Positions 1-8,452 of a stretch of 9,851 nt of DNA are shown piece by piece (positions within the stretch are counted from its first letter, which is position 1; every line of letters starts with the position of its first letter). The position numbers were made by a program, and so were the translations under genes. The DNA is from an uncultured Treponema sp. (GTDB taxonomy: Bacteria; Spirochaetota; Spirochaetia; Treponematales; Treponemataceae). The notes under the pieces were generated by a model, which saw only the letters and a list, made by a program, of their open reading frames with translations, had not been told where the DNA came from and did no database searches. The stretch covers positions 1 through 9,851 of the forward strand of contig CALELJ010000013.1 of assembly GCA_937902445.1 (NCBI GenBank). Direction: 5' to 3'.

Positions 1-3000
1 GGTGAACCAGCACCCCACGGGTAGGCACCAAGGCCTGCACCGGCATCCCTTGCACTTAGAGAGAAATTCAATTTATTGAAATAGAATTTATCCTCAACTA
101 CAGAAGAACCTTCATTACCAGTAACTGAAGCGGTTGCAGTTGGAGCCTTATTATCAAACGGAAGAATGTATGCGTAATAGAATACGCTGTTGCCTGCAAA
201 GTCTGTGGCAGAAACTTCGTAGAGGTTTTCTTCCGTCTCGGTTGATACATAAATGGCATAGCGTTTCTTTCCATTATTATCATCTGTACATTTTCCAGTT
301 AACAAAGGAGAGGTAGGTCGATCTTCAAAATGGATTTCCTTTAGATTTGAATCAGCATAACCTGTCTCACCCTCACGTGGGAATTCAAGAAGACCAATGG
401 CAGTCTGACTGTTCCATTTTGTACCGTCCCACTTCTTGATGGCAACCTGAGAAATTCCACCATCATCCTTTGCCCAAGTATTAACATAGAAGACAGGATT
501 GTTGCTACGGATCTTAAATATGTAGGATTTTCTTTCCTCTTCATTTCCACCCCAGACATCATCAACATTGACTTTAGTTGAGTATCTGTATGACTTGTTT
601 CCACTTAGAGAGTAAAGATGACTAAAGGCATTTTTACTATATCCGCCTGTGTCTAAGAACTTCTTTGTTGCATCTCCCTTGAATTCTTCATTAATTGGAA
701 AACTCATCACATTAGCATTTGAAGGCATTACATCGCTATCGTCCTTTTGATAGGCCATGGTATATAACTCGCCTTCAGTATGGAATGTGCTGTTATTATC
801 AGCAGCGGTCACACCAACACGCATGGTTGGCGCACTGGCATCAACTTTAACGTTGAGATGACAATCCCAGTAGTTTCCTGTTCTATCATATATACTGAAA
901 TACATCAGGGATGTGCCGTTATCCTTGTTATCCATTGCTTCGAGATAGACTTTAGGCGGAATTTTTATCGTCAAGTTTCCATCAGCATCAACCGGAGTTG
1001 CAGCACCAATTACGTTTGGCAGAATACCAGCTCCATATATGCCCGATCCTTTTGAGGAAGCCATATAATCAGTATCTCTTTCTTTTGCAATGGTATCATT
1101 GTACCAACTTGCAGGAATTTTAATCTCGAATGGACTATTAGATTCTATTGCAGCTGCAAACTTTTCACCAGCCCCGGCAATAGTAGCTTCAACAATCCAC
1201 TTATTTCCCGGCTGCTTTACATAAGACTCTCCTGGATTTGCTTTTCCAGATGTCCATGTATTGTCAGAAGTTGCCGGATGTCCCATATCGTGAGTCCATG
1301 TTTTACCAAGCTTAGTAATCGAGATGTTACCAACCTTATCATAAATGTAGAGATATAGAGGCTTATTTACAATTTCAAACAGATAAGGAACAGTTGTATT
1401 TACGCGTTTACTATCATAGACATCACCTGTTGAGCTAACAAACCATTTGCCCTCAAGATTGTCACCTGCTTGATTTGATTGAGTTTCATAACTGTTATCA
1501 TCGGCTGAAGTCCAGTACTTGTAACCTGTAATGCCAGAAACAGTAGAAACCTTAATATTGAAATTGCTGAGCATCGAGTCATAAGTATATGTATTGTTAT
1601 CATCATTTTTAGATGCTGAGCCTTTAATCGCATTTTCAATATATTCATTGCTATTACGCTGCTTTATGACATGGTTTCCATAATAAGTTATTCCAGAAGG
1701 ATCAGTGTATACCCTATAAAGATCCATATCATCAAGATTACTATACAAACTTGTGTATACAGGATCTTTGAAACGAGCAGCATATTTTTTTACAGTTTCA
1801 GTCACATCATTAAGTTCATTATCTTTATGTGCTCCATATTTCGATGGTGGCACAAGTTTCTGCATTTTCTGAGCGAACTCTTCGCCGGAGTATTCGGTAA
1901 ATGCGAGATGTTCATAATATCTATAAGAACCAAAAGTACTAAAGTCTGAATTGCTAACAGATTTAGCATTTGTCGGGAAATCATCGCCAACAATAGCTAC
2001 CTTCGGCGGTTCATTGTTCCAGACAAATTTATCTTCATTACCATTTTTGATGCGGTAAATACCTTTGTTTCCTACATAGTCTTCCAGGTAAAGCCAGAGA
2101 GTACCAAGTTTACCTTCATCACCATGTGGCATTAGGATGTTCCAGAGACGTTTGCCATCTGTACTCTTCTGCTTGAAGTATGACCATTTTGTAAGGGAAG
2201 CAGATGACAATCCTGCAAAGTCTGATTCCTTAGGTTCAACTGTGTCTGTGCCATCACGGAACAGAACTCTTGCACGCAATGTGAAATCAGAAGGCTGCGA
2301 ACCATTTTCATACAAAGGCTGAACATTATTTGTACGCTCTTCCTGAGCATCCCAAAGGATTGGTTCATTGGACTTTACAAGAAGCTGAAGGTATACTTTG
2401 TGGTTGTAGTACTGAATGTTTTTTACAGTATCACGGTAAAGGGCACCAAAACGGTCACAGCCAACAGCACGATAAGTGCTTCCTTCTGGATGATCAGTTT
2501 CCCCAGAAATGTTCTTAAAATCATTATCATCACAGCCACCGGCAAAGATGATGAACTGATCATCAAGGGTGTTTTCGACACCCTCACTCCATTTCACAAC
2601 TCCCGGCAACTTCTTGTCATAGATCCAGCTGACACTATCACCACTATGGCATGGATAGTTGCCATCTGTATGTGTAGTCATTGCTGCATCCATGGAAGTT
2701 GGCCTTATTGGAATCTGATAGATGTTTGCACAATTGTCCATGAGAAGAAGTGTCAATGGCGGAACACCTTTGGATGAATCAGGAATTTCATATACGATAT
2801 CTTCACCATCATAATCATTCCATGTAACACGGGAATCAAAGAAGGCTGCCCCCAATGTACCTACAGGCCATGCTGCATCCCAGTTGCTTTCAGTAGCTGT
2901 GGAATTCCATTTTTTGTAATAGTGGGTAATGGCCCATTTTGCAAGACCTGAATCTCCAGGAGTTGGAAGTCGCTGGCTATAAGAAGGAACATCAGAGCTT

Positions 3001-6000
3001 GAAACACCGCCGATGAGCATTGTGCGATAAGAAACACCGCTTTTAAGATTTATTTTTATCTTATATCTTTCTCCATCTTCCCCTCCAGCAAGAACATACT
3101 GGAATGAACTCAAACTTTTAGTATTATGCCCATCTTTATCATTCCAGAAATCGAATGCTGTAGCGTCGTGAATTCCCGAAGCTGTGTTTTCAACTTTATT
3201 TCTGAACACCTGCTTACCATCCGGAATTACGAGTTCCATGAGGTTTGTAAGGGATATTCTTTTACGGACATCATCTGTTGCAGTTCCATAATCAGTACCA
3301 TCAACAGTAATGCTTGGAGATTTGTTATCCTTTATGACATAGAACTGGTGCGGATCAGATACGTTGCCTGCCCTGTCGGCTGCAACATAGGTGTATGGGT
3401 TAGGCATAGGATTGTCAGCCCAGTCTTTTGAACCATAGTAGTAATAACCAACATCTCCAGTTGTACCAAGCCTACTTGTAGAAAAATCAACTGCACGATT
3501 AGTAGAATAGGCATACCCATATGCATTAAGAACATCCTGTGATGTTGCTTTACCTGCTTCTATGCTGTTAACAACCTTTATCTGTAAATATCTTTCATTG
3601 ATGCTGCTGATACTATTGGTATCCTCCACTTTTATAGGCAATCGTCTATATGCCTGTGAAGTATAGAAGAAACGTATTTCACTACCCGTGTTTCCAGCCA
3701 TTGAACCATAAGTTTCAAGTCCAAGGTCACCCCAGGCTTTTAGGCCATAAGTTTCATAATCGGTATCATTTTTCTGTCTTGGATACTCATACTTTCTAAA
3801 GTTATCAAAGTCTTGACGATCATAAGCAAATGGTCCTTCATCAGCCAAAGTAGGAGGTGTCTTGTCGAGGATAATTTTTTTATCTTTTGTCGACATGCCA
3901 GAATAAGAAACGCCAGCCGGAGAATATGCCGTTGCATAGACAGTTTTTTCGCCGTCATCCGTTGTATCAAGAAGAACATTGAAGAACTGGAATGCTGTCT
4001 GAGTATCAAAGGATTTATTAAATTCAATTGAACGGTTATCATCCGTAAATCGATAGTTTTCAGGAGCAAGCAAAGAACCCTTAACATGAACAACGGTGGT
4101 GTTTGTGAATTTTGCACCTGAGAGTGTAATCTTTCTTACGGAGTAATTTTTATTTGCAACGTCCACTGTAGGAGAACTTACAGTAACATTGATGATCTCA
4201 AAGTTTGTGAAACCTTCTTCCGACTTTCTAAGGTCATAAGGTCCGTCACCGCTACCTATGACATTACCGTTAGCATCGCACGGGCTTCTGTCTTCAAGCT
4301 TGATTGAAGAAATAACTGCTGGCAGTGCATTTGCTACAACGGTGGCAATGTCTTCAGTTCCGTCTTTCTTAGCCTTGATTGTAGTCACTGAAGTTTCAGG
4401 AGAATGCTGGGCAAAATCCTTGAGTGTAAAGCTGAAACGGTTTTCATCAGATGCACTTTCATGATCCATGTATTTTACATTTTCAAAGTTACAGTTCGTC
4501 ATTGAAAGGACAAATTCAGGGCTTTCATCCTTCACAACCGGATCGCCGCTGTCAAGGAAAGTGATGACCTTTCCAGTTCCGTCTACGGTATAGTCGGTAC
4601 CTTTCACAAGATCTTTTGTGCTGCCGCTGTGGATGACAGAAAGGGTTGATTCAGATGAAAGACGCACATTGCAGCCGCTTTCAAAGGTAATCTGCTGCAC
4701 ACCGGAAGTCTGTTCCGTAATATAAAGATCCAGAGTAAATGAATTTTTTCCAGTCTTATAGTCAAATCCAGCCTGGGCTCCGGCAAAATATACAGTTCCG
4801 TCTGTACCATATGGGATGACCGATTCAATAACTGGGACTTCAACTTCACCGACCGTAACAGGAGGAATCACTACCTTGCTTATCACAGGTTTAACACTGT
4901 CGCGGCTTATTGAATAATGAGATGCAGTGCCGTTTTCATTTTCCGCGGCTGTCTTGAGGCTTACGTCAATCAAATAAGAACCGTCACGATCCTGGTCATC
5001 AATGGTAAGGCCTTCAAAAGATACCACACCAGACTTTCTTGGAGTTGCAAACGTAAGTGTATTTCCGCTTACAGAATAATCCGTATTCTTTACAAGTTCT
5101 GTTCCGCCGAAATAAACCTTGAGACCATCATTTGCAAGAGAATCATTGCGCTGGGTACCTGTAATGGTAACGGCAATACTGATGGTCTTTACGCCTGAAA
5201 CTGTTGCACCGAGTTCAACATTAAGTTTCTGGTCATCAACGACTTTCTTGCCTGTGATGCCAGGAATGAGAGAGCTTCCTTCAGCTACAGACCATGAAAT
5301 AGCCGCAACCTCCGGAGTCTTTACATCAAGTACGATCTGCTGGGAACTTACAGAATCTCCAGTCCATTCAGCAAAGTCTGTTGCATAGGCGCTGATAGAT
5401 CTATTTTCAGAATCTGAAGCAACGAGAGTGACGCCGGTGAGTTCAACAGTCTCAGAACCTGCCCTCAACGGAGGTGTGAAGGTTACTGTATTTCCACTGA
5501 CAGTACAGGTTTCACCCGTAGAAACTGAAGCACCAGTGATTGTGGCACCAGTGACCGTAAGCACACGGATGCCGGAACATGAATTGCCCTTCTCGGCATC
5601 GCCAAATACTACAGTGGCGTTGACCGTATTGCTGTTGGTGTAAATGTATTTGTAGTTTGTAGTTCCGTCTGTCCAGGTAGTCGTACTGTCGGCATCATGG
5701 AGAACGACCGATGCAACTACAGGAGCTGTCGTGTCGGCAAAAACACTTTTTCCATAGCTGAAATCGCAAGGATCAGTTGAAGCAAAGTCTTCGACCCGGA
5801 AGGAAACTGTATTTCCAGATTCGCTGTCCTTGTCGTTGAAGATGATTCCATTTACCTTGACGGAAACATTTGAGCCGAAAATTGAAGGGCTCTTGAAATT
5901 GGTAAAATTAATTTTGTTTGAAGATGCATCAAGGGAAACATCCGATGCGGCAACACCGTTTACTGTTACTGTGGTTGCTTCAGTGATTCCAATGGTTCCG

Positions 6001-8447
6001 CCAAGTACGATTGATTTGATTCCGGAACCTGTTTCATTGACGGCAAAGGAAACGGAATTGCTGTTGTAGGCGTCGCGCTTGAGCCACTGTGTATTGTCTC
6101 CTGGCCTTACGACAATGTTGTCGACAGAAACCGTTGCCTGGTTTACGGAAGGAGAAGTTGTATCCTTGAACATTGCAATCGGAGAAGATGACGGTGATTC
6201 ATTGAGAGCCTGGTCGATGAGGCTTACGCTTACGTCATATTTTCCATCTACGGCCGCAATAGGGATTCCCCTGAAGAAAAGATAACCGCTTGTGAGGGCC
6301 GAAGGAATTTCGTAGAATTTGTATGAAGAATCAGTTACATCTTCCACCGGAACAAGGGCAAGTTCCGTTCCCGATGGAACATCATCAGATGCACTGTAGT
6401 AAACCTTTACGCTGTGGGCAAGAGCGTCTACAACATTTGAATCCTTTGAAACCTTAAGGGCGATTCTTCTTACGCCGGAAAGTGTTTCTGTAAAGCCTAC
6501 CTTGAGCTGCTGTTCAAGAACATCAAGCTTTGAGTTGTTGATTGTCTCCGCATTGGCTGAGTCAACCCACATGTATGAATCAACAGTAGGTTTTGTATTG
6601 TCGTATGTGATTGCAGTGATGCCGACAACAGGAGAAATGTGTCCAAGGTCATCCATGAATGCAACTGAGATAGGAACATATCCGTCTGTATTTGGAAGCA
6701 CTGCATTCTTAAGGTCATATGATACGGAAACATCCTTCCATCCGGCATCATTTTCTGAAGGAGCCCATTCGTCGTTTTCGGCACCTGAATGGAAAATCCA
6801 CTTCATGTCTTTCTTTGCCGAGCGCAGGTGGAAATGACCGCTGTCGACGATACCGGCAACAGGATTGTCCTTTTCCATGTCCTTGAATCTGATCGTTCCA
6901 AGAGTCTTTTCGTTGTACCACTGGTAGATGGCGCTTTCAGAATCCGACTGGATGGCATCCTTGATTGCGATGGCGTCAGGAGCGCTTGTATCCTTTACGA
7001 TGAACACAGACTTGTAGCCGTTGTCGTTTTCAGGGTTTGTACAGTTGTCATCGAAACCAAAGTTGCCGACAGAGTCAGCAAGAGCGACATCGATACGAAT
7101 AAGACCATCAGGATAGTCGGTGATGTCATAGCTGAACAAGGTACCGGTTGTCTCATTGAATTCTGATTCAGGGATATCCTTTGAGTAAGATACGCCGGCC
7201 GCATAGTCCATTTCAACAACTTTTTCTTCTGCGATGTTGGCTCCGGTTGGAGTTCCGTCTTTGTTATAGACAAGACAAGAGCGGGTACCAATAATAACAA
7301 TATCGCTTTCAGATTCATCGCCGGAAGCATTGATCTTGTTCTTTGAAGAACCCTTGTATTCAATACCGTGGACGTAGATGTCGACGATGTTGGATTTAGT
7401 TCTGTAAGTTGCGATGGTATCAAAAGCCGCATCATCAAGGCTTGTTGCGCAAAGTTCATCAGAGACACCCTTGACGCTTGCGACGTTGGCTTCTGAACGG
7501 AACTTGCTGTAGATGTCTTTGAATGTATTGTACTTGCCGTCAACACCAAATGTGAGGACGTCGATTCCAGGAGAAGAAGAGTCGACCGCAGTACCGACAC
7601 GGAACTGGAATGAACTTCCGGAAGCAACGTTATAACCATATATATCTTTTACTTCACCTGTATAGCGGACAGTGATCTGACCGTTTGCATTGAAGAGTTT
7701 ATCCGATTTAAGTTTGAAGGTGATGAGTTTGCCACCCATGCTGAAAATAGGACTTTCAAAATAATCTGAAATATCAGTGAGGGAAACGTCGGAAGATTCC
7801 GTGATTGTCGCACGTCCCTGGAGGAATGTAAAATTGGAAGCTCCTGTTTCCTCATCATAGAAACTTTTTGGATCCATAGGCTTTGAGAAAAGAAGGCGGA
7901 TACTCATGTTGCGGACAACGTTTGCTTCGCCTGAACCCGGGATACTGACTGTGAGCATAGGGCGTTCTACACAGACCGGAACAAGCACGATGTCATTTCT
8001 GTTTGCATGGATCGTTACATTTGTGATTTCTGAATTAGGATTTTCAAACGTTACAACTGTGGAATCAAGTTCAAATGGAGCAAAACTTTCGGCATAGCTT
8101 TCTGGATTCTGGCACAGAAGTGTCGTATGCTGCTTGTTTGGGTCAAAGAAGTCTGTGGAGAATGCAGCCCATCTCCAGAATCCGTAGTCTGTTTCAGGAA
8201 CCATTGAAACGGAACTTACAACATCCTGCTTGAATACTTCATATCCGTTAGGAATTGTGGTTCCCATTTTTGTTGCGGCACAGCGGACAAATACGTTGAG
8301 TTTTTCCGCATTGGCAACACGGACTTCTTCTTCTACGGAACTGAAGAAATCGTCGTCCTTCATCCATGAGTCACAGGAGTTGAATATACTCACGCACAAA
8401 AGCGGAATTATTGAAGCAATGGCTTTAGCAATTCTGTTTTTTCTCAT
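1..8447 (-). CDS. Giant modular Ig-like repeat lipoprotein (C-terminus beyond the left edge)
   Basis: One uninterrupted reading frame of 2815 codons starts at ATG 8447 and is still open at the left edge, so the protein is longer than 2815 residues (over 300 kDa). The start is fixed by an AGGGG site 9 nt upstream and by a typical export signal: basic MRKNRIAK, a hydrophobic core, then F-N-S-C with Cys25 as the likely lipidated residue. Residues 26-45 form an acidic tether. An InlB-repeat-like region follows (about 50-160), then an SbsA-type Ig-like domain (about 162-286), then a chain of Ig-like modules opened by D-x-x-x-P (for example D289, D486, D616, D762, D905, D1041, D1183, D1528, D1707, D2536, D2765) and closed by motifs such as ADSVGN, ADRAGN, YDKVGN and TDFAGN. 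I see no enzyme motif. Such architecture is typical of surface adhesins or structural fibres; that role is inferred. It is the second gene of a tight pair. Gene existence and lipoprotein nature are secure, function is not. Confidence 0.93.
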   Translation of the reverse strand, partial: MRKNRIAKAIASIIPLLCVSIFNSCDSWMKDDDFFSSVEEEVRVANAEKLNVFVRCAATKMGTTIPNGYEVFKQDVVSSVSMVPETDYGFWRWAAFSTDFFDPNKQHTTLLCQNPESYAESFAPFELDSTVVTFENPNSEITNVTIHANRNDIVLVPVCVERPMLTVSIPGSGEANVVRNMSIRLLFSKPMDPKSFYDEETGASNFTFLQGRATITESSDVSLTDISDYFESPIFSMGGKLITFKLKSDKLFNANGQITVRYTGEVKDIYGYNVASGSSFQFRVGTAVDSSSPGIDVLTFGVDGKYNTFKDIYSKFRSEANVASVKGVSDELCATSLDDAAFDTIATYRTKSNIVDIYVHGIEYKGSSKNKINASGDESESDIVIIGTRSCLVYNKDGTPTGANIAEEKVVEMDYAAGVSYSKDIPESEFNETTGTLFSYDITDYPDGLIRIDVALADSVGNFGFDDNCTNPENDNGYKSVFIVKDTSAPDAIAIKDAIQSDSESAIYQWYNEKTLGTIRFKDMEKDNPVAGIVDSGHFHLRSAKKDMKWIFHSGAENDEWAPSENDAGWKDVSVSYDLKNAVLPNTDGYVPISVAFMDDLGHISPVVGITAITYDNTKPTVDSYMWVDSANAETINNSKLDVLEQQLKVGFTETLSGVRRIALKVSKDSNVVDALAHSVKVYYSASDDVPSGTELALVPVEDVTDSSYKFYEIPSALTSGYLFFRGIPIAAVDGKYDVSVSLIDQALNESPSSSPIAMFKDTTSPSVNQATVSVDNIVVRPGDNTQWLKRDAYNSNSVSFAVNETGSGIKSIVLGGTIGITEATTVTVNGVAASDVSLDASSNKINFTNFKSPSIFGSNVSVKVNGIIFNDKDSESGNTVSFRVEDFASTDPCDFSYGKSVFADTTAPVVASVVLHDADSTTTWTDGTTNYKYIYTNSNTVNATVVFGDAEKGNSCSGIRVLTVTGATITGASVSTGETCTVSGNTVTFTPPLRAGSETVELTGVTLVASDSENRSISAYATDFAEWTGDSVSSQQIVLDVKTPEVAAISWSVAEGSSLIPGITGKKVVDDQKLNVELGATVSGVKTISIAVTITGTQRNDSLANDGLKVYFGGTELVKNTDYSVSGNTLTFATPRKSGVVSFEGLTIDDQDRDGSYLIDVSLKTAAENENGTASHYSISRDSVKPVISKVVIPPVTVGEVEVPVIESVIPYGTDGTVYFAGAQAGFDYKTGKNSFTLDLYITEQTSGVQQITFESGCNVRLSSESTLSVIHSGSTKDLVKGTDYTVDGTGKVITFLDSGDPVVKDESPEFVLSMTNCNFENVKYMDHESASDENRFSFTLKDFAQHSPETSVTTIKAKKDGTEDIATVVANALPAVISSIKLEDRSPCDANGNVIGSGDGPYDLRKSEEGFTNFEIINVTVSSPTVDVANKNYSVRKITLSGAKFTNTTVVHVKGSLLAPENYRFTDDNRSIEFNKSFDTQTAFQFFNVLLDTTDDGEKTVYATAYSPAGVSYSGMSTKDKKIILDKTPPTLADEGPFAYDRQDFDNFRKYEYPRQKNDTDYETYGLKAWGDLGLETYGSMAGNTGSEIRFFYTSQAYRRLPIKVEDTNSISSINERYLQIKVVNSIEAGKATSQDVLNAYGYAYSTNRAVDFSTSRLGTTGDVGYYYYGSKDWADNPMPNPYTYVAADRAGNVSDPHQFYVIKDNKSPSITVDGTDYGTATDDVRKRISLTNLMELVIPDGKQVFRNKVENTASGIHDATAFDFWNDKDGHNTKSLSSFQYVLAGGEDGERYKIKINLKSGVSYRTMLIGGVSSSDVPSYSQRLPTPGDSGLAKWAITHYYKKWNSTATESNWDAAWPVGTLGAAFFDSRVTWNDYDGEDIVYEIPDSSKGVPPLTLLLMDNCANIYQIPIRPTSMDAAMTTHTDGNYPCHSGDSVSWIYDKKLPGVVKWSEGVENTLDDQFIIFAGGCDDNDFKNISGETDHPEGSTYRAVGCDRFGALYRDTVKNIQYYNHKVYLQLLVKSNEPILWDAQEERTNNVQPLYENGSQPSDFTLRARVLFRDGTDTVEPKESDFAGLSSASLTKWSYFKQKSTDGKRLWNILMPHGDEGKLGTLWLYLEDYVGNKGIYRIKNGNEDKFVWNNEPPKVAIVGDDFPTNAKSVSNSDFSTFGSYRYYEHLAFTEYSGEEFAQKMQKLVPPSKYGAHKDNELNDVTETVKKYAARFKDPVYTSLYSNLDDMDLYRVYTDPSGITYYGNHVIKQRNSNEYIENAIKGSASKNDDNNTYTYDSMLSNFNIKVSTVSGITGYKYWTSADDNSYETQSNQAGDNLEGKWFVSSTGDVYDSKRVNTTVPYLFEIVNKPLYLYIYDKVGNISITKLGKTWTHDMGHPATSDNTWTSGKANPGESYVKQPGNKWIVEATIAGAGEKFAAAIESNSPFEIKIPASWYNDTIAKERDTDYMASSKGSGIYGAGILPNVIGAATPVDADGNLTIKIPPKVYLEAMDNKDNGTSLMYFSIYDRTGNYWDCHLNVKVDASAPTMRVGVTAADNNSTFHTEGELYTMAYQKDDSDVMPSNANVMSFPINEEFKGDATKKFLDTGGYSKNAFSHLYSLSGNKSYRYSTKVNVDDVWGGNEEERKSYIFKIRSNNPVFYVNTWAKDDGGISQVAIKKWDGTKWNSQTAIGLLEFPREGETGYADSNLKEIHFEDRPTSPLLTGKCTDDNNGKKRYAIYVSTETEENLYEVSATDFAGNSVFYYAYILPFDNKAPTATASVTGNEGSSVVEDKFYFNKLNFSLSARDAGAGLGAYPWGAGS
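3..3866 (-). repeat. Distal chain of longer Ig-like modules (residues 1528 to beyond the left edge)
   Basis: Here openings are at D1528 (DKTPP), D1707 (DNKSP), a variant at D1944 (DKKLP), a variant near 2144 (NNEPP), D2536 (DASAP) and D2765 (DNKAP). Closing motifs are at 1691 (ADRAGN), 1904 (MDNCAN), 2123 (EDYVGN), 2370 (YDKVGN), 2521 (YDRTGN) and 2749 (TDFAGN), spaced 213, 219, 247, 151 and 228 residues. The modules are longer than in the proximal chain and richer in Trp, Tyr, Lys and Asn (for example KWAITHYYKKWNS). The DNA is more AT-rich. The last module is cut by the window edge. Confidence 0.65.
3867..7583 (-). repeat. Proximal chain of divergent Ig-like modules (residues 289-1527), mostly 130-150 residues apart
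   Basis: Opening motifs D-x-x-x-P occur at D289 (DSSSP), D486 (DTSAP), D616 (DNTKP), D762 (DTTSP), D905 (DTTAP), D1041 (DVKTP), D1183 (DSVKP) and D1528 (DKTPP), with a degenerate junction near 1372 (ALPAVISSI). Spacings between D486 and D1183 are 130, 146, 143, 136 and 142 residues. Each unit contains a mid-module S-G-[VI]-x-x-[IL] element (ETLSGVRRI, GSGIKSI, CSGIRVL, VSGVKTI, TSGVQQI) and usually a later G-N-T-[VL]-[ST]-F type strand and a closing motif (DLGH, DQALN, EDFAS, TDFAE, KDFAQ). Protein-level similarity is clear, but the DNA is diverged and I see no long identical repeats. Confidence 0.75.
7590..7964 (-). other. SbsA-type bacterial Ig-like domain (about residues 162-286)
   Basis: RPMLTVSIPGSGEANVVRN is followed by MSIRLLFSKPMDPKSF, matching the classic i-x-i-x-F-S-x-P-M-D core of SbsA-like (Big_5) Ig-like domains. 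The expected later strands are present: GGKLITFKLKSDKLFNANGQ, then ITVRYTGEVKDIYGYNV and FQFRV. Length (about 125 residues) fits this family. Such domains are common in surface-layer and surface-exposed proteins. It forms a rigid spacer between the lipid-proximal region and the long module chain that begins at D289. Confidence 0.75.
7965..8300 (-). other. InlB-repeat-like N-terminal domain of the giant lipoprotein (about residues 50-161)
   Basis: After the tether come strands such as LNVFVRCAA and then VSSVSMVPETDYGFWRWAAF, which resembles the A-x-P-x-x-GY-x-F-x-x-W core of InlB B-repeat-like domains (Listeria-Bacteroides repeat superfamily). The region ends with VTIHANRNDIVLVPV, resembling the final strands of that fold. 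The region is read directly; the fold assignment is by motif resemblance only. Confidence 0.45.
8373..8447 (-). other. Lipoprotein signal peptide of the giant protein, Cys25 at the cleavage site
   Basis: Residues 1-8 (MRKNRIAK) are basic, 9-22 (AIASIIPLLCVSIF) are hydrophobic, and the segment ends F-N-S-C. Cys25 is encoded by TGT at 8375-8373. Phe at -3 departs from the classical L/V/I lipobox but fits the looser spirochaetal form. The mature protein would begin C-D-S-W-M-K-D-D-D-F-F, a hydrophilic acidic tether with Asp at +2. Asp+2 retains lipoproteins in the inner membrane of E. coli, but spirochaetes do not follow that rule reliably, so final location (periplasm or surface) is open. Confidence 0.82.
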
Positions 8448-8452
8448 TGTAT

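Noticed and set aside
6995..7639. Minus-strand open frame of 214 codons in a second frame
   Set aside because: It lies fully inside the giant lipoprotein frame, which has a coherent SbsA and Ig-like translation there. The alternative product is Ser/Thr/Leu-rich without recognisable motifs.
8448..8452. Promoter or terminator between the two genes
   Set aside because: Only 5 bases separate the genes, and I saw no hairpin with a T-run around the junction.
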